Assembly (NCBI GenBank): GCA_937864815.1
Contig: CALMJY010000331.1
Coordinates: 1-58,458, forward strand
DNA from: an uncultured Bacteroidota bacterium
GTDB lineage: Bacteria > Bacteroidota > Bacteroidia > Bacteroidales > VadinHA17
DNA length: 58,458 nt
Reading direction: 5' to 3'
This document shows, in pieces, positions 1 through 7,941 of this stretch (position 1 is its first letter; each line of letters opens with the position of its first letter). The notes below the pieces were generated by a model. The model saw nothing but the letters and a program-made list of their open reading frames with translations, was not told the origin of the DNA and did no database searches. The translations under genes were made by a program, and so were the position numbers.

Positions 1-5
1 GTCTG

Positions 6-773
6 ATGCCCTTTATTGATACACATACACACCTGTATCTTCCGGAATTCAATGATGACAGGGATGATGCAGTCGAAAGGGCTGTCAGATCCGGTGTTAC
101 CAAAATGCTGATGCCCAATATTGATATTCATTCTGTCGGGAAGATGCTGGAGACAGAAAACCGGTATTTAAGTTCCTGCTATTCAATGATAGGACTGCAT
201 CCCACATCAGTAAAAGAGGATTACCTTCTTCAGCTTGAAGAACTTGAAAAAATATTCACCCGGCATAAATTCATTGCCATCGGCGAAATAGGGATCGATC
301 TTTACTGGGACAAGACATTCATAAAGGAACAGCTAATTGCCTTCAGGAAGCAGATTGCTTTTGCCCTTGCTCATAATCTGCCGGTTGTGATACATTCGAG
401 AGATGCATTCCCTGAGGTTTTTTCGGTGCTTGACGAATTTGCCGGTAAGGGGTTGAAAGGTGTTCTGCATGCCTTCACCGGAAGTGCTGATGATGCAAAA
501 AAAGGGACAGAGCTTGGGTTGAAACTGGGCATTGGCGGTGTTGTAACCTTTAAAAACTCCGGGATTGACAAAGTTGTTGAGACAGTGAAACCGGAAAATA
601 TTCTGCTTGAAACTGATTCACCATACCTTGCACCTGTACCATACAGGGGAAAAAGAAATGAGAGTTCGTATATTTGCATTATTAACAAAAAGATTGCAGA
701 TATTTACGGAATGAGAGAGGAGGAACTGGAAAACATTACATATGCCAGTTCTGTATCTCTCTTCAAGCTTTGA
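6..773 (+). CDS. tatD: TatD family metal-dependent hydrolase
   Basis: This 255-residue protein has the normal length and motifs of the TatD amidohydrolase family, cytosolic metal-dependent DNases/phosphodiesterases. It opens with the metal-binding FIDTHTHL segment, continues with IGEIGIDLYW, VIHSRDA (metal-ligand His) and HAFTGS, and ends with LLETDSPYL, whose Asp is the usual last metal ligand. The ATG lies only six bases into the window, so its upstream control is not visible. ansA begins nine bases after its stop, so the two are probably co-transcribed. The exact physiological substrate of TatD proteins is uncertain (DNA repair or 3'-5' exonuclease roles are described for homologues). Confidence 0.93.
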   Translation: MPFIDTHTHLYLPEFNDDRDDAVERAVRSGVTKMLMPNIDIHSVGKMLETENRYLSSCYSMIGLHPTSVKEDYLLQLEELEKIFTRHKFIAIGEIGIDLYWDKTFIKEQLIAFRKQIAFALAHNLPVVIHSRDAFPEVFSVLDEFAGKGLKGVLHAFTGSADDAKKGTELGLKLGIGGVVTFKNSGIDKVVETVKPENILLETDSPYLAPVPYRGKRNESSYICIINKKIADIYGMREEELENITYASSVSLFKL

Positions 774-782
774 CAGTACCTT

Positions 783-1826
783 ATGAAAAAACCAGGTAAA
801 GAGGCCTCTCTTCTTATTATCTACACCGGCGGAACCATAGGAATGGTTCATGATCCTGTTACCGGATCACTTGTTCCCATCGATTTCAGATATATTTCGG
901 ATCATGTTCCGGAATTAAAAAAATTCGGATATGAGCTTCATTCAGTATCATTCGATCCGGTTATTGATTCTTCAAATATTGACCCCGCTGTATGGGTCAG
1001 GATGGCATCAATAATTGAGGACAGGTATGATGAGTTCGAAGGATTTGTTGTTCTTCACGGAACAGATACGATGGCTTACAGCGCCTCTGCTCTCAGCTTC
1101 ATGCTCGAAAACCTGAATAAACCTGTGATCTTTACCGGCTCTCAACTCCCCATCGGACTCCTGCGCACCGACGGCAAGGAAAACCTTATCACTGCTATTG
1201 AGATTGCTGCGGCAAAGACAAACGGAAATCCTGCCGTTCCAGAGGTTTGCATATATTTTGACAACAAACTTTCGCGCGGAAACCGTACAACAAAGCTGAG
1301 TGCTGAACATTTTGATGCATTCAGTTCACCAAATTATCCATACCTGGCAGAGGTAGGTCTCCACATCAGGTATAACAGGAATGACATAGCCCCTCCTCAA
1401 AAGGGCAGCAAACTGGTTGTGAACAAGATATTCAATACAAATGTGGCAATTCTGAAGCTCTTTCCGGGAATAACAAGAAACCTGGTGCACTCTGTATTGA
1501 ATACAAAAAACCTGAAAGGACTGATCATTGAAACTTTCGGATCGGGTAATGCACCAACCTACGACTGGTTTGGCGAGGAGCTGCTCAGATACATAAAAAA
1601 AGGTGGCATCATACTGAATGTGACGCAGTGCCATGGCGGCAGTGTGGAGATGGGGCTCTATGAGACAAGCAGGCAGATGCTTTCAGCGGGAGTGGTAAGC
1701 GGTAAGGACCTCACATCAGAAGCATCAGTCACCAAGCTGATGTACCTTCTGGGGAAATACACATCACGGGAAGAGGTGATAAAGGGACTTAACAGATCAC
1801 TTGCAGGAGAAATATCCTTTTTGTAA
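783..1826 (+). CDS. ansA: Type I (cytosolic) L-asparaginase
   Basis: The 347-residue product hydrolyses L-asparagine to aspartate and ammonia. The N-terminal IIYTGGTIGM holds the nucleophilic threonine region, and VLHGTDTMAYSASAL is the second conserved asparaginase motif with the catalytic Thr-Asp pair. There is no signal peptide, which together with the length fits the cytosolic type I enzyme rather than the periplasmic type II. It follows tatD by nine bases on the same strand. Related archaeal GatD proteins share the fold, but no GatE partner is present here. Confidence 0.93.
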   Translation: MKKPGKEASLLIIYTGGTIGMVHDPVTGSLVPIDFRYISDHVPELKKFGYELHSVSFDPVIDSSNIDPAVWVRMASIIEDRYDEFEGFVVLHGTDTMAYSASALSFMLENLNKPVIFTGSQLPIGLLRTDGKENLITAIEIAAAKTNGNPAVPEVCIYFDNKLSRGNRTTKLSAEHFDAFSSPNYPYLAEVGLHIRYNRNDIAPPQKGSKLVVNKIFNTNVAILKLFPGITRNLVHSVLNTKNLKGLIIETFGSGNAPTYDWFGEELLRYIKKGGIILNVTQCHGGSVEMGLYETSRQMLSAGVVSGKDLTSEASVTKLMYLLGKYTSREEVIKGLNRSLAGEISFL

Positions 1827-1870
1827 TTTGCGGCCCCAAAGAAATTTACTTCTCTTTAGAATATGCCCTC

Positions 1871-1922
1871 CTTCGCCAGGGCTACGGAAGGCGAAAACCA
1901 CCTTCGCTAAAGCTTCGGTGGT
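1871..1922. repeat. Palindromic intergenic repeats before tRNA-Ser
   Basis: Two adjacent inverted repeats fill the gap between ansA and the tRNA. The first pairs CCTTCGCC-type sequence with GGAAGGCG, and the second pairs ACCACC (1897-1902) with GGTGGT (1917-1922) around TTCGCTAAAGCTTC. They could act as a terminator-like structure for tatD-ansA, although no T-run follows. The look is that of dispersed palindromic elements common in intergenic DNA of environmental Bacteroidota. Confidence 0.55.
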
Positions 1923-1927
1923 CAAAG

Positions 1928-2017
1928 GGAGAGATGCAGGAGTGGTTTAACTGGCACGCCTGGAAAGCGTGTGTCCCGCTAGAAGCGGGACCGGGGGTTC
2001 GAATCCCCCTCTCTCCG
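1928..2017 (+). tRNA. tRNA-Ser (anticodon GGA)
   Basis: A class II tRNA of 90 bases with a long variable arm. The acceptor stem GGAGAGA pairs with TCTCTCC, the anticodon stem-loop reads CTGGAAAG with anticodon GGA, the variable arm is GTCCCGCT...AGCGGGAC, and the T-arm contains GGGTTCGAATCCC. Discriminator base is G, as expected for serine. The CCA end is not encoded. A strong terminator follows within 15 bases. Confidence 0.96.
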
Positions 2018-2030
2018 CAAAGCCATAGCA

Positions 2031-2066
2031 AACCCTCACTGCTTTTTGCAGTGAGGGTTTTATTTT
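2031..2066 (+). terminator. Rho-independent terminator after tRNA-Ser
   Basis: A 12-base stem, AACCCTCACTGC pairing with GCAGTGAGGGTT, closes a short T-rich loop and is followed by TTATTTTT. It lies 14 bases past the tRNA and would end its transcript. Its 5' arm overlaps the left arm of a second, longer inverted repeat (2021-2034 with 2142-2155). Confidence 0.85.
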
Positions 2067-2541
2067 TCGAATAGGCGAGCAAATCCCGTTTTGTGAAGCC
2101 AATGAGAAAAACAAAACACCATGGCAGCCAGATGGCTGCCTGGTTTGCTATGGCTTTGTTGGATACCCCCCCGGGGATCACAGCCGAACGAAGTGAGGCT
2201 GTAATCCCAACAACCTCACCCTAATTCCTCGTTGTCTTTCCACCTCACTCTAAAGGGGCTGTCTTATAAGTCTGATTTTACCCCCAACCCCCCAAGGGGG
2301 GCTTTCAAATCCACTGATTTTCAATAAGTCCCCCCTGGGGGATTTAGGGGTGGATATAGAAAAAGATGCTTTTGAGACAGTCTCCTTGAAAACCAGTTAG
2401 TCTGGTAATTTGTTTCATCTAATTACCAAAGTATAATTATGTTTTACACTCTTAAATACAAATAATTTACAGCCAGAGAGTTAAGGACTGGTATATGTAA
2501 ATGAATATTTATTAATACCTTCGTTATTTAAATCTTACATT
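2067..2541. other. Non-coding stretch rich in inverted repeats
   Basis: No credible gene lies here. Visible structure: GGCAGCC-AGAT-GGCTGCC at 2123-2140; GGTTTGCTATGGCT at 2142-2155, complementary to 2021-2034; an inverted repeat built on CACAGCC / GGCTGT near 2178-2206; and a pair of C/G-rich palindromes at about 2280-2305 and 2330-2355 related to other CCCCCT elements in the window. The last 150 bases are AT-rich and probably hold the promoter of the next gene. Confidence 0.6.
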
Positions 2542-3264
2542 ATGAATAATAGAATCATCATACTATTATTCGTTTTTCTGGCTGCAAACTCTCTGACAGG
2601 CTTATTCGGTCAGAAATCCGGGGGAACAATCACAATCACAGGGTCTGTTGTTGTAAGGGTTGACAGTGCATGTTACCCGGTTGCCAATGCAATAATTATG
2701 GTTGATGGAGAAAAAAGCGGCGATGGTACTGACAGTAAGGGATTTTTTAAGATCAAAATTAAAAAGGACAGCAAAAAGATCGGCGTTTATACCCCATCCA
2801 TTGGATTTGTTGAAGAGTTAATAGGTGGCAGGACCAATGTCAATTTTACATTCAGCAGCAAGTTTCCGTATCAGAATGTCCTGAAAGCTGATTCGGGTGA
2901 TGAAACGGTAGATGCCGGTTACACCAGGGTGAAGAAAAAAGAACTTACAACACCTGTAGACCAGATAGACGGGACAAAATTACAGTATTCGGGCTATAAT
3001 AATATTTATGAAATGATCCGGGGAAGGGTTCCTGGTGTTATGGTTAATGGAACGAGCATTATGATAAGAGGTACCACCTCGGTCAATCTGAGTACTGAAC
3101 CTTTGCTTGTTGTTGATGGAATTCCGGTGTCTACCATAGAGAATATCGATCCCCAGATGGTGAGGTCAATAGAGGTACTTAAGGGCTCGGCTGCTGCAAT
3201 TTATGGTTCCAGGGGTTCTAACGGGGTAATACTGATAAATCTATTAAAGGGAACAGACAGGTGA
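2542..3264 (+). CDS. Plug-domain-only TonB-receptor-like exported protein
   Basis: The 240-residue protein has a cleavable signal peptide (MNNRIIILLFVFLAANSLTG), then a carboxypeptidase-regulatory-like beta-sandwich (about residues 30-105), and then a SusC-type plug domain (about 140-237) with IYEMIRGRVPGVMV, IMIRGTTSV, PLLVVDGIPV and SIEVLKGSAAAIYGSRGSNGVILI. It stops where the 22-strand beta-barrel of a TonB-dependent transporter would begin. Clean stop codon and no barrel sequence downstream argue for a genuine short protein, not a frameshift. It is expected in the periplasm, and its role is unknown. No SusD gene is nearby. Confidence 0.82.
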   Translation: MNNRIIILLFVFLAANSLTGLFGQKSGGTITITGSVVVRVDSACYPVANAIIMVDGEKSGDGTDSKGFFKIKIKKDSKKIGVYTPSIGFVEELIGGRTNVNFTFSSKFPYQNVLKADSGDETVDAGYTRVKKKELTTPVDQIDGTKLQYSGYNNIYEMIRGRVPGVMVNGTSIMIRGTTSVNLSTEPLLVVDGIPVSTIENIDPQMVRSIEVLKGSAAAIYGSRGSNGVILINLLKGTDR

Positions 3265-3508
3265 AGGACCTTTAATATCCTCATTGAATCTCAGCCTCAT
3301 TACATTAACTCCAGGATCAACCCTGAACTGAAGTGAGACAGTTACTGGTATTAAGAATAAATAATATGATATAAATAGCCGAAAAAATACTGTTGCAATT
3401 TGATTTGGAGATACCTGTCAATCCGGAGAAAGAACTAAATTTATATAATCATCAAATTTGACAACCTTAAGTTACCTGTTAATTAATAAATCAAAAATCC
3501 TTCCTGAT

Positions 3509-4849
3509 ATGAAAAAATCAATTATTACCCGGCGCAATTTTCTTGGAAAAACAGCAACTGCAGGCATTGCAGGAATAGTCGTTCCTTCAATAATTACTGG
3601 CTGTGCCCGCGAAACAGAGAAAAGAGTGGAATTACCATTGATGTTGGATCGGGCTCCCGACGGACCCATTCTCAAAGCAGGACTCATAGGATGCGGAGGT
3701 CGCGGGACAGGCGCAGCTATTAACTTCCTGGATGCGGGACCAAACCTGAAAATTGTTGCGCTGGGAGATACATTTCAGGATCGTGTGGATAACTGCAGGG
3801 CCACACTGCTGAAATCCAAAGGTCAGGAAATCGCAATCGAAAACTGTTTTGTGGGATTTGATGCCTTCGAAAAGGTAATTGCTTCCGATGTTGATATTAT
3901 TCTCGATGCAACACCTCCATACTTCCGGCCTCAGATCCTGGCAGCAGCCATTCAGGCCGGGAAACATGTATTTGCAGAAAAACCTGTAGCTGTTGATCCT
4001 GTTGGTGTAAGATCAATTATGGCATCTGCACAAAAGGCTAAGGGCAAGGATCTTTGTATTATGCCCGGAACACATTACCGGCATCAGCGTGACCGTGCCG
4101 CCAACTGGCAGCAGGTTTCCCGGGGTGCCATTGGTGAAATTGTCGGCGGAAATATTTACTTCAATATGCAAAAGTTATGGCACCGCGATCCCAATCCTGC
4201 ATGGAGCGAGATGGAGTATATGATCCGCGACTGGGTGAACTGGTGCTGGCTCTCAGGCGACCATATCGTAGAGCAGCATGTTCATAACATTGATTTAATG
4301 AACTGGTTTACCGGAACACACCCTGTCAAAGCCACTGGTTTTGGCTCAAGGCAGCGGCGGGTTACCGGTGATCAGTACGATAACTTCAGTGTTGATTTCG
4401 TATTTGAAAACGGCATACACTTTCACAGTATGTGCCGTCAGATAAACGGATGTACACCTAATGTATCAGACAGGATACAGGGAACAAAAGGATCTACAGA
4501 CTGTACCGGCGCTGTTTATGACATAAAAGGAAATATAATCTGGCAATATGAATACCCACCGGATAAAGATGGCAATCCCGGAAAAGGTTCCATTGTTGAG
4601 CCTCACTTTCAGGAGCAGATAACATTTGTTACGGCCATCCGCAACGGCAAGGTGATAAATGAAATAGAGAAGACCGCTGTCGCTACCCTCGTTGCAATTA
4701 TGGGAAGAGTTTCAGCCTATACCGGAAAAGAGGTGACATACGAAGAGATGATGAACTCTGACATGCAACTGGGACCCAAAGAGTTTAACTTCGGATCTGT
4801 TGATATCCCAAAGATGGTTCCGGTTCCGGGACTGGCTTATACAGGGTAA
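3509..4849 (+). CDS. Tat-exported Gfo/Idh/MocA family oxidoreductase
   Basis: The 446-residue protein starts with a Tat signal (KKSIITRRNFLGKTA...GIAGIVVPSIITGC) and then has a Rossmann domain with GLIGCGGRGTGAA for NAD(P) binding and the family signature AEKPVAVD. The C-terminal alpha/beta domain carries HIVEQHVHNIDLMNWF. The ATG at 3509 is preferred over an upstream TTG because it places the twin-arginine motif at the N-terminus. The Tat signal suggests that the cofactor is bound before export. Likely substrate class is a sugar or inositol derivative; the exact reaction cannot be read. It is upstream of the glycan locus and may belong to it. Confidence 0.88.
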   Translation: MKKSIITRRNFLGKTATAGIAGIVVPSIITGCARETEKRVELPLMLDRAPDGPILKAGLIGCGGRGTGAAINFLDAGPNLKIVALGDTFQDRVDNCRATLLKSKGQEIAIENCFVGFDAFEKVIASDVDIILDATPPYFRPQILAAAIQAGKHVFAEKPVAVDPVGVRSIMASAQKAKGKDLCIMPGTHYRHQRDRAANWQQVSRGAIGEIVGGNIYFNMQKLWHRDPNPAWSEMEYMIRDWVNWCWLSGDHIVEQHVHNIDLMNWFTGTHPVKATGFGSRQRRVTGDQYDNFSVDFVFENGIHFHSMCRQINGCTPNVSDRIQGTKGSTDCTGAVYDIKGNIIWQYEYPPDKDGNPGKGSIVEPHFQEQITFVTAIRNGKVINEIEKTAVATLVAIMGRVSAYTGKEVTYEEMMNSDMQLGPKEFNFGSVDIPKMVPVPGLAYTG

Positions 4850-5178
4850 AACTTCAATGGATGACCATCAATCCGTTTACCGGTTAACAGAGCTGCCAAT
4901 GAGTTGATTACTACATCAGTCTCCGGCTACCCTCATACTGAATTAACTCCTCCTTGAGCCTTGCGTCGGTCGCTTTGCCATTGTGACTGACCGGGCGGAA
5001 GTATGAAGTGTTGGTGACTATTAATTACGAATTAAATCAGTAGTGCAAAAAAGACTACATAAAGTCCGTAATAACTACCCAATCGGTAAATTATGTGTAT
5101 TTTTAATCCTTATATAAAAAGTAGGATTAAGGGATGAGTATCGATATTTGGATTACAAAATTTTAACTCGAAAATATT
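4850..5178. other. Intergenic stretch, no gene seen
   Basis: No open frame of credible composition. The only clear structure is an 8-base inverted repeat, TTAATCCT (5103-5110) with AGGATTAA (5123-5130), about 50 bases before the next gene; it might be an operator or a leader hairpin. The sequence around it is AT-rich and probably contains the promoter of the lipoprotein gene at 5179. Confidence 0.5.
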
Positions 5179-6123
5179 TTGAAAAAGATTTTTGTTATTG
5201 TGGTGTCAATAATTATTGTCTGTCATTTTTCAGCTTGCAAAAAAGATGAATCCCCAGAATTACCTGAGATCTTAATTAAATCTGAAGATATTAAAGGTGG
5301 ATTAATGTCAGTCTTCTTTTTAGATAACAATACTGGATGGATTGTTGGTAATTATGATACAATATATAAAACAACTGACGGAGGAAGATGGTGGACAGCT
5401 ACTGCATCTGGTGAGTCTGGATACTTATCTTCTGTCTTCTTTGTGGATGAAAATAAGGGTTTTTGTGTTGGAGATGGTGGTACTATTCTGGAAACCTCCA
5501 ACGGAGGTAAGACCTGGATAAACATCGATCGATGGGATGGTAATTTGAATGCAGTAACGTTCCTCAGCACCGAAAGAGGATTCATCGTGGGGGACGTGGG
5601 AACAATTTTAAAAACTGAGAATGGTGGAGCAACCTGGGACTATGTACGTAGTGAAACAAGGTATTGTTTAACGTCAATTAGTTTTGTTGATGAGAATGTT
5701 GGCTATATAGTAGGATGGGCCGGTGCAATTCTAAAAACCCTAGACTCAGGTAATACCTGGACTTTATTGAATGGAAACAATCTTTGGCTAGAATCCGTGA
5801 ATTTTGTTGATCAAAATAGTGGTTTTGCAGCGGGAAAAGATCTTCTAACTGAAAAAGGAGTGATTATTAAGACTACAGATGGAGGAATAAATTGGACTAC
5901 TGTAAATCAATCAGATAAAGGTCTATTTTCAATCTGTTTTACTACTCAGAATGTTGGGTACACAACAGGGTGGGATGGTGTTCTCTTAAAGACAAAAGAT
6001 GGTGGATCAAATTGGTCGACAATGGAGAGTGGAACCGTAAATCACTTATTTTCAATCTACTTTCCAAGTAAAAACACTGGATTTGTGGTCGGAAATAATA
6101 CTATCATTAAACTAAGTGAATAA
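5179..6123 (+). CDS. YCF48-like beta-propeller lipoprotein
   Basis: The 314-residue product begins at TTG and carries a lipoprotein signal with lipobox FSAC near residue 20. The remainder is made of about six or seven repeats of the BNR/YCF48 kind, each ending in a strand such as YKTTDGGRWW, LETSNGGKTW, LKTENGGATW, LKTLDSGNTW, IKTTDGGINW or LKTKDGGSNW, followed by VFF-DxNxG-type linkers. This predicts a single beta-propeller anchored to a membrane. YCF48 (HCF136) is a photosystem II assembly factor in phototrophs, but in heterotrophic Bacteroidota these repeats are general. Function unknown. Confidence 0.85.
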   Translation: MKKIFVIVVSIIIVCHFSACKKDESPELPEILIKSEDIKGGLMSVFFLDNNTGWIVGNYDTIYKTTDGGRWWTATASGESGYLSSVFFVDENKGFCVGDGGTILETSNGGKTWINIDRWDGNLNAVTFLSTERGFIVGDVGTILKTENGGATWDYVRSETRYCLTSISFVDENVGYIVGWAGAILKTLDSGNTWTLLNGNNLWLESVNFVDQNSGFAAGKDLLTEKGVIIKTTDGGINWTTVNQSDKGLFSICFTTQNVGYTTGWDGVLLKTKDGGSNWSTMESGTVNHLFSIYFPSKNTGFVVGNNTIIKLSE

Positions 6124-6459
6124 TCTTGATAACAATATTTAAATACCCCTAAACCTAACACGGTCAATGCTATGAAAAGCACTGCCCCGGGTTAACAAAG
6201 GTAAATAATATTCTTAACCTTATAAACTTCTTCAAAAACACTTTAAAATCACACTTCGAACCGTGTCTCTCAACAGTGGGATGTGGTCAGTTTCAAATCA
6301 ATACCGCCATTGGCGAAATTCGTAATACTCAATAAAACTTGTGCCTGGACGGCAAAAAGTGCCTTTGGGGCAATCTGCTAATTGCCAATTTTCACCCTGT
6401 CTGCATCAATTACCTGACAGTTTTCCCGATACAATGTGGTAATACCTACGATTAAATTA
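6124..6459. other. Intergenic stretch between convergent genes
   Basis: No gene is recognised. The two flanking genes converge on this region, so terminators would be expected, but no strong hairpin with a T-run was found. Several minus-strand fragments resemble non-functional coding sequence, for example a short open tail near 6370-6420, but they are too short to assign. Confidence 0.4.
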
Positions 6460-7758
6460 TCAACGCCCCGGAAATAAGATGTACTGAGGATAGGGACCCA
6501 GGTTAACAACAACTTTTCCCTGGTCCGTTACGACATTCAGTTCATTACCTTCCCAGTCTCTTGCCGTCATCCCGGTATATTTCTTAAGCTCAGACTCATC
6601 AAGAATTACAGTATGAGGAACTTCAGTGGTCCATGCGGCAATTTTTTTGTTACCCTTATCATCCCTGAAAAGAAGTACAAAATCATTACTTCTCCTAACA
6701 TCCACTCTTCGGACCAGAGTGAAGTCTCTGAGCTGATCATTCATATTTTTAATCGCAGTATAGGCAGGTTTTGGTGCCAGGTCATTTGTTACTGTCCCGA
6801 AATTGTGTTCATGCTCATCCGGATCCGGTCCGTCATTTTTCCAGTCATACCATATCGAAAAAGGGATACGGTATACCAGGTTGGCAAGCTGCATCCTTAC
6901 AATATAAGCCGCCTGTGTCTCAACAGAAACGCCTTTGGAGGAAGAAGAGTATCCCCATTCACCGCTAACAATGGGAATTTCAGATCTGCCTGCAGGAGTG
7001 TACTTAGTGATCAGTTCACGTATCCTGTTGTAATCTTCAGCAACAGTCTCGGGTGACAGGTTGTACCTTCTGTATGGATGAACACTAACCGCATCAATAT
7101 ATTCTGCAATACCTGAAGCAAGGAATGCTTCAATGAACGACACAGGTAGCTGTGAGGTAGCGGGCCCTATAATTATGGCCTCCGGAACAGCTTTCCTGAT
7201 GGCTTTGCAGGTTGCAGCCGCAAGTTTATTGTATTGCTCAACATCGGGTGCAGGTCTCCAGAAATTTATATTAGGTTCATTCCATATTTCCCATATAATA
7301 TTATTCCCGCGGAAGTGCAATGCTGAAGCTGCTGCCCATTTTGCAAAGGCTGCAACGCTCTCTTCATCATTGGGTGCGGCTACCGATTTTGTTATTTGTC
7401 CCGATATCGGATCTTTCGATTCAGTTTGTTCCTCATAGAGCGAATTGGAATAATCGAGGATATAGAGCGCTCTTATCCCCCGTTTATTCAGGTTTGCAGT
7501 CAGTTCATCATAAGCTGACCAGTCATACACCCCTTTTTCCTTTTCCGTACTCTGCCAGGCAAAATCCATCCTGATTATTTTAAATCCGGCAGCAGCAATC
7601 ATATCCAGATCTTTCTCATGCCCGGTGGTAAAGTGAATATTTACTCCTGAATAAACCTTATCTCCAGGTCCGAATTTTCCAGGCTTTTCATATTGTCCTG
7701 ATAAAGTAAGCACTGAGATACAAGTTGTTAAGGCAATTACCAAGCTTATCTTTTTCAT
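6460..7758 (-). CDS. Secreted clan GH-A glycoside hydrolase (GH5/GH39-like)
   Basis: The 432-residue enzyme has a Sec signal peptide and one TIM-barrel domain. WEIWNEPN places the acid/base Glu at about residue 161, and VSGEWGYSS places the nucleophile Glu at about 267, the standard pattern of clan GH-A at strands 4 and 7. DFAWQSTEKEKGVYDW near residue 70 resembles GH39 and related families. A small C-terminal beta domain follows. The start overlaps the stop of the small upstream reading frame (7755-7928) in an ATGA junction, so it is translationally coupled to it. It is the last gene of a minus-strand glycan-degradation operon. Exact specificity is open. Confidence 0.85.
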   Translation of the reverse strand: MKKISLVIALTTCISVLTLSGQYEKPGKFGPGDKVYSGVNIHFTTGHEKDLDMIAAAGFKIIRMDFAWQSTEKEKGVYDWSAYDELTANLNKRGIRALYILDYSNSLYEEQTESKDPISGQITKSVAAPNDEESVAAFAKWAAASALHFRGNNIIWEIWNEPNINFWRPAPDVEQYNKLAAATCKAIRKAVPEAIIIGPATSQLPVSFIEAFLASGIAEYIDAVSVHPYRRYNLSPETVAEDYNRIRELITKYTPAGRSEIPIVSGEWGYSSSSKGVSVETQAAYIVRMQLANLVYRIPFSIWYDWKNDGPDPDEHEHNFGTVTNDLAPKPAYTAIKNMNDQLRDFTLVRRVDVRRSNDFVLLFRDDKGNKKIAAWTTEVPHTVILDESELKKYTGMTARDWEGNELNVVTDQGKVVVNLGPYPQYILFPGR

Positions 7759-7928
7759 CTTTTCAAACTATTTATTTTACTGCTGAAAACCTTAACATAA
7801 TCAACGAGCATGAACTTTGGGAGTTCCGCCATGTTTATTGTAACAGCCCAGGGAGCTGCCTCAGCTGTATCCTGTTTTGAATATGTACACGAAGCCAAAA
7901 TCACAAGAATTACAACACAATTCTTCAT
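7755..7928 (-). pseudogene. 57-residue lipoprotein frame, probable internally deleted GH16 relic
   Basis: A complete small frame encodes 57 residues. It begins with a lipoprotein signal (MKNCVVILVILASC, lipobox LASC) and after about 15 residues continues as PWAVTINMAELPKFMLVDYV, then KVF. The P-x-x-M-x-VDYV-x-V pattern is the usual last beta-strand of GH16 beta-glucanases. I infer that the middle of a GH16 lipoprotein gene has been deleted in frame, leaving both ends. Its TGA overlaps the ATG of the next enzyme gene (ATGA), so translation through this relic may still drive expression downstream. It lies 13 bases after the GH5 gene. It could instead be a small functional lipoprotein. Confidence 0.6.
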
Positions 7929-7941
7929 TTGAGGGTGGCTT

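Noticed and set aside
1882-2181. 99-residue minus-strand frame containing GERGIRTPGP and HAFQACQLNHS
   Set aside because: It is the well-known false frame made by the antisense of tRNA-Ser; the tRNA and its terminator explain the sequence.
2542-3264. Frameshifted full-length SusC gene
   Set aside because: No barrel-like sequence is found in any plus-strand frame downstream of the stop; the next 240 bases are non-coding.
3509-4849. GH109 glycosidase instead of oxidoreductase
   Set aside because: GH109 shares the Gfo/Idh/MocA fold, but the characteristic GH109 C-terminal segments I remember were not seen; the HIVEQHVHNIDLMNWF motif fits ordinary oxidoreductases better.
5179-6123. Photosystem II assembly factor
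   Set aside because: YCF48-type repeats occur widely in heterotrophs, and nothing else in the window suggests phototrophy.
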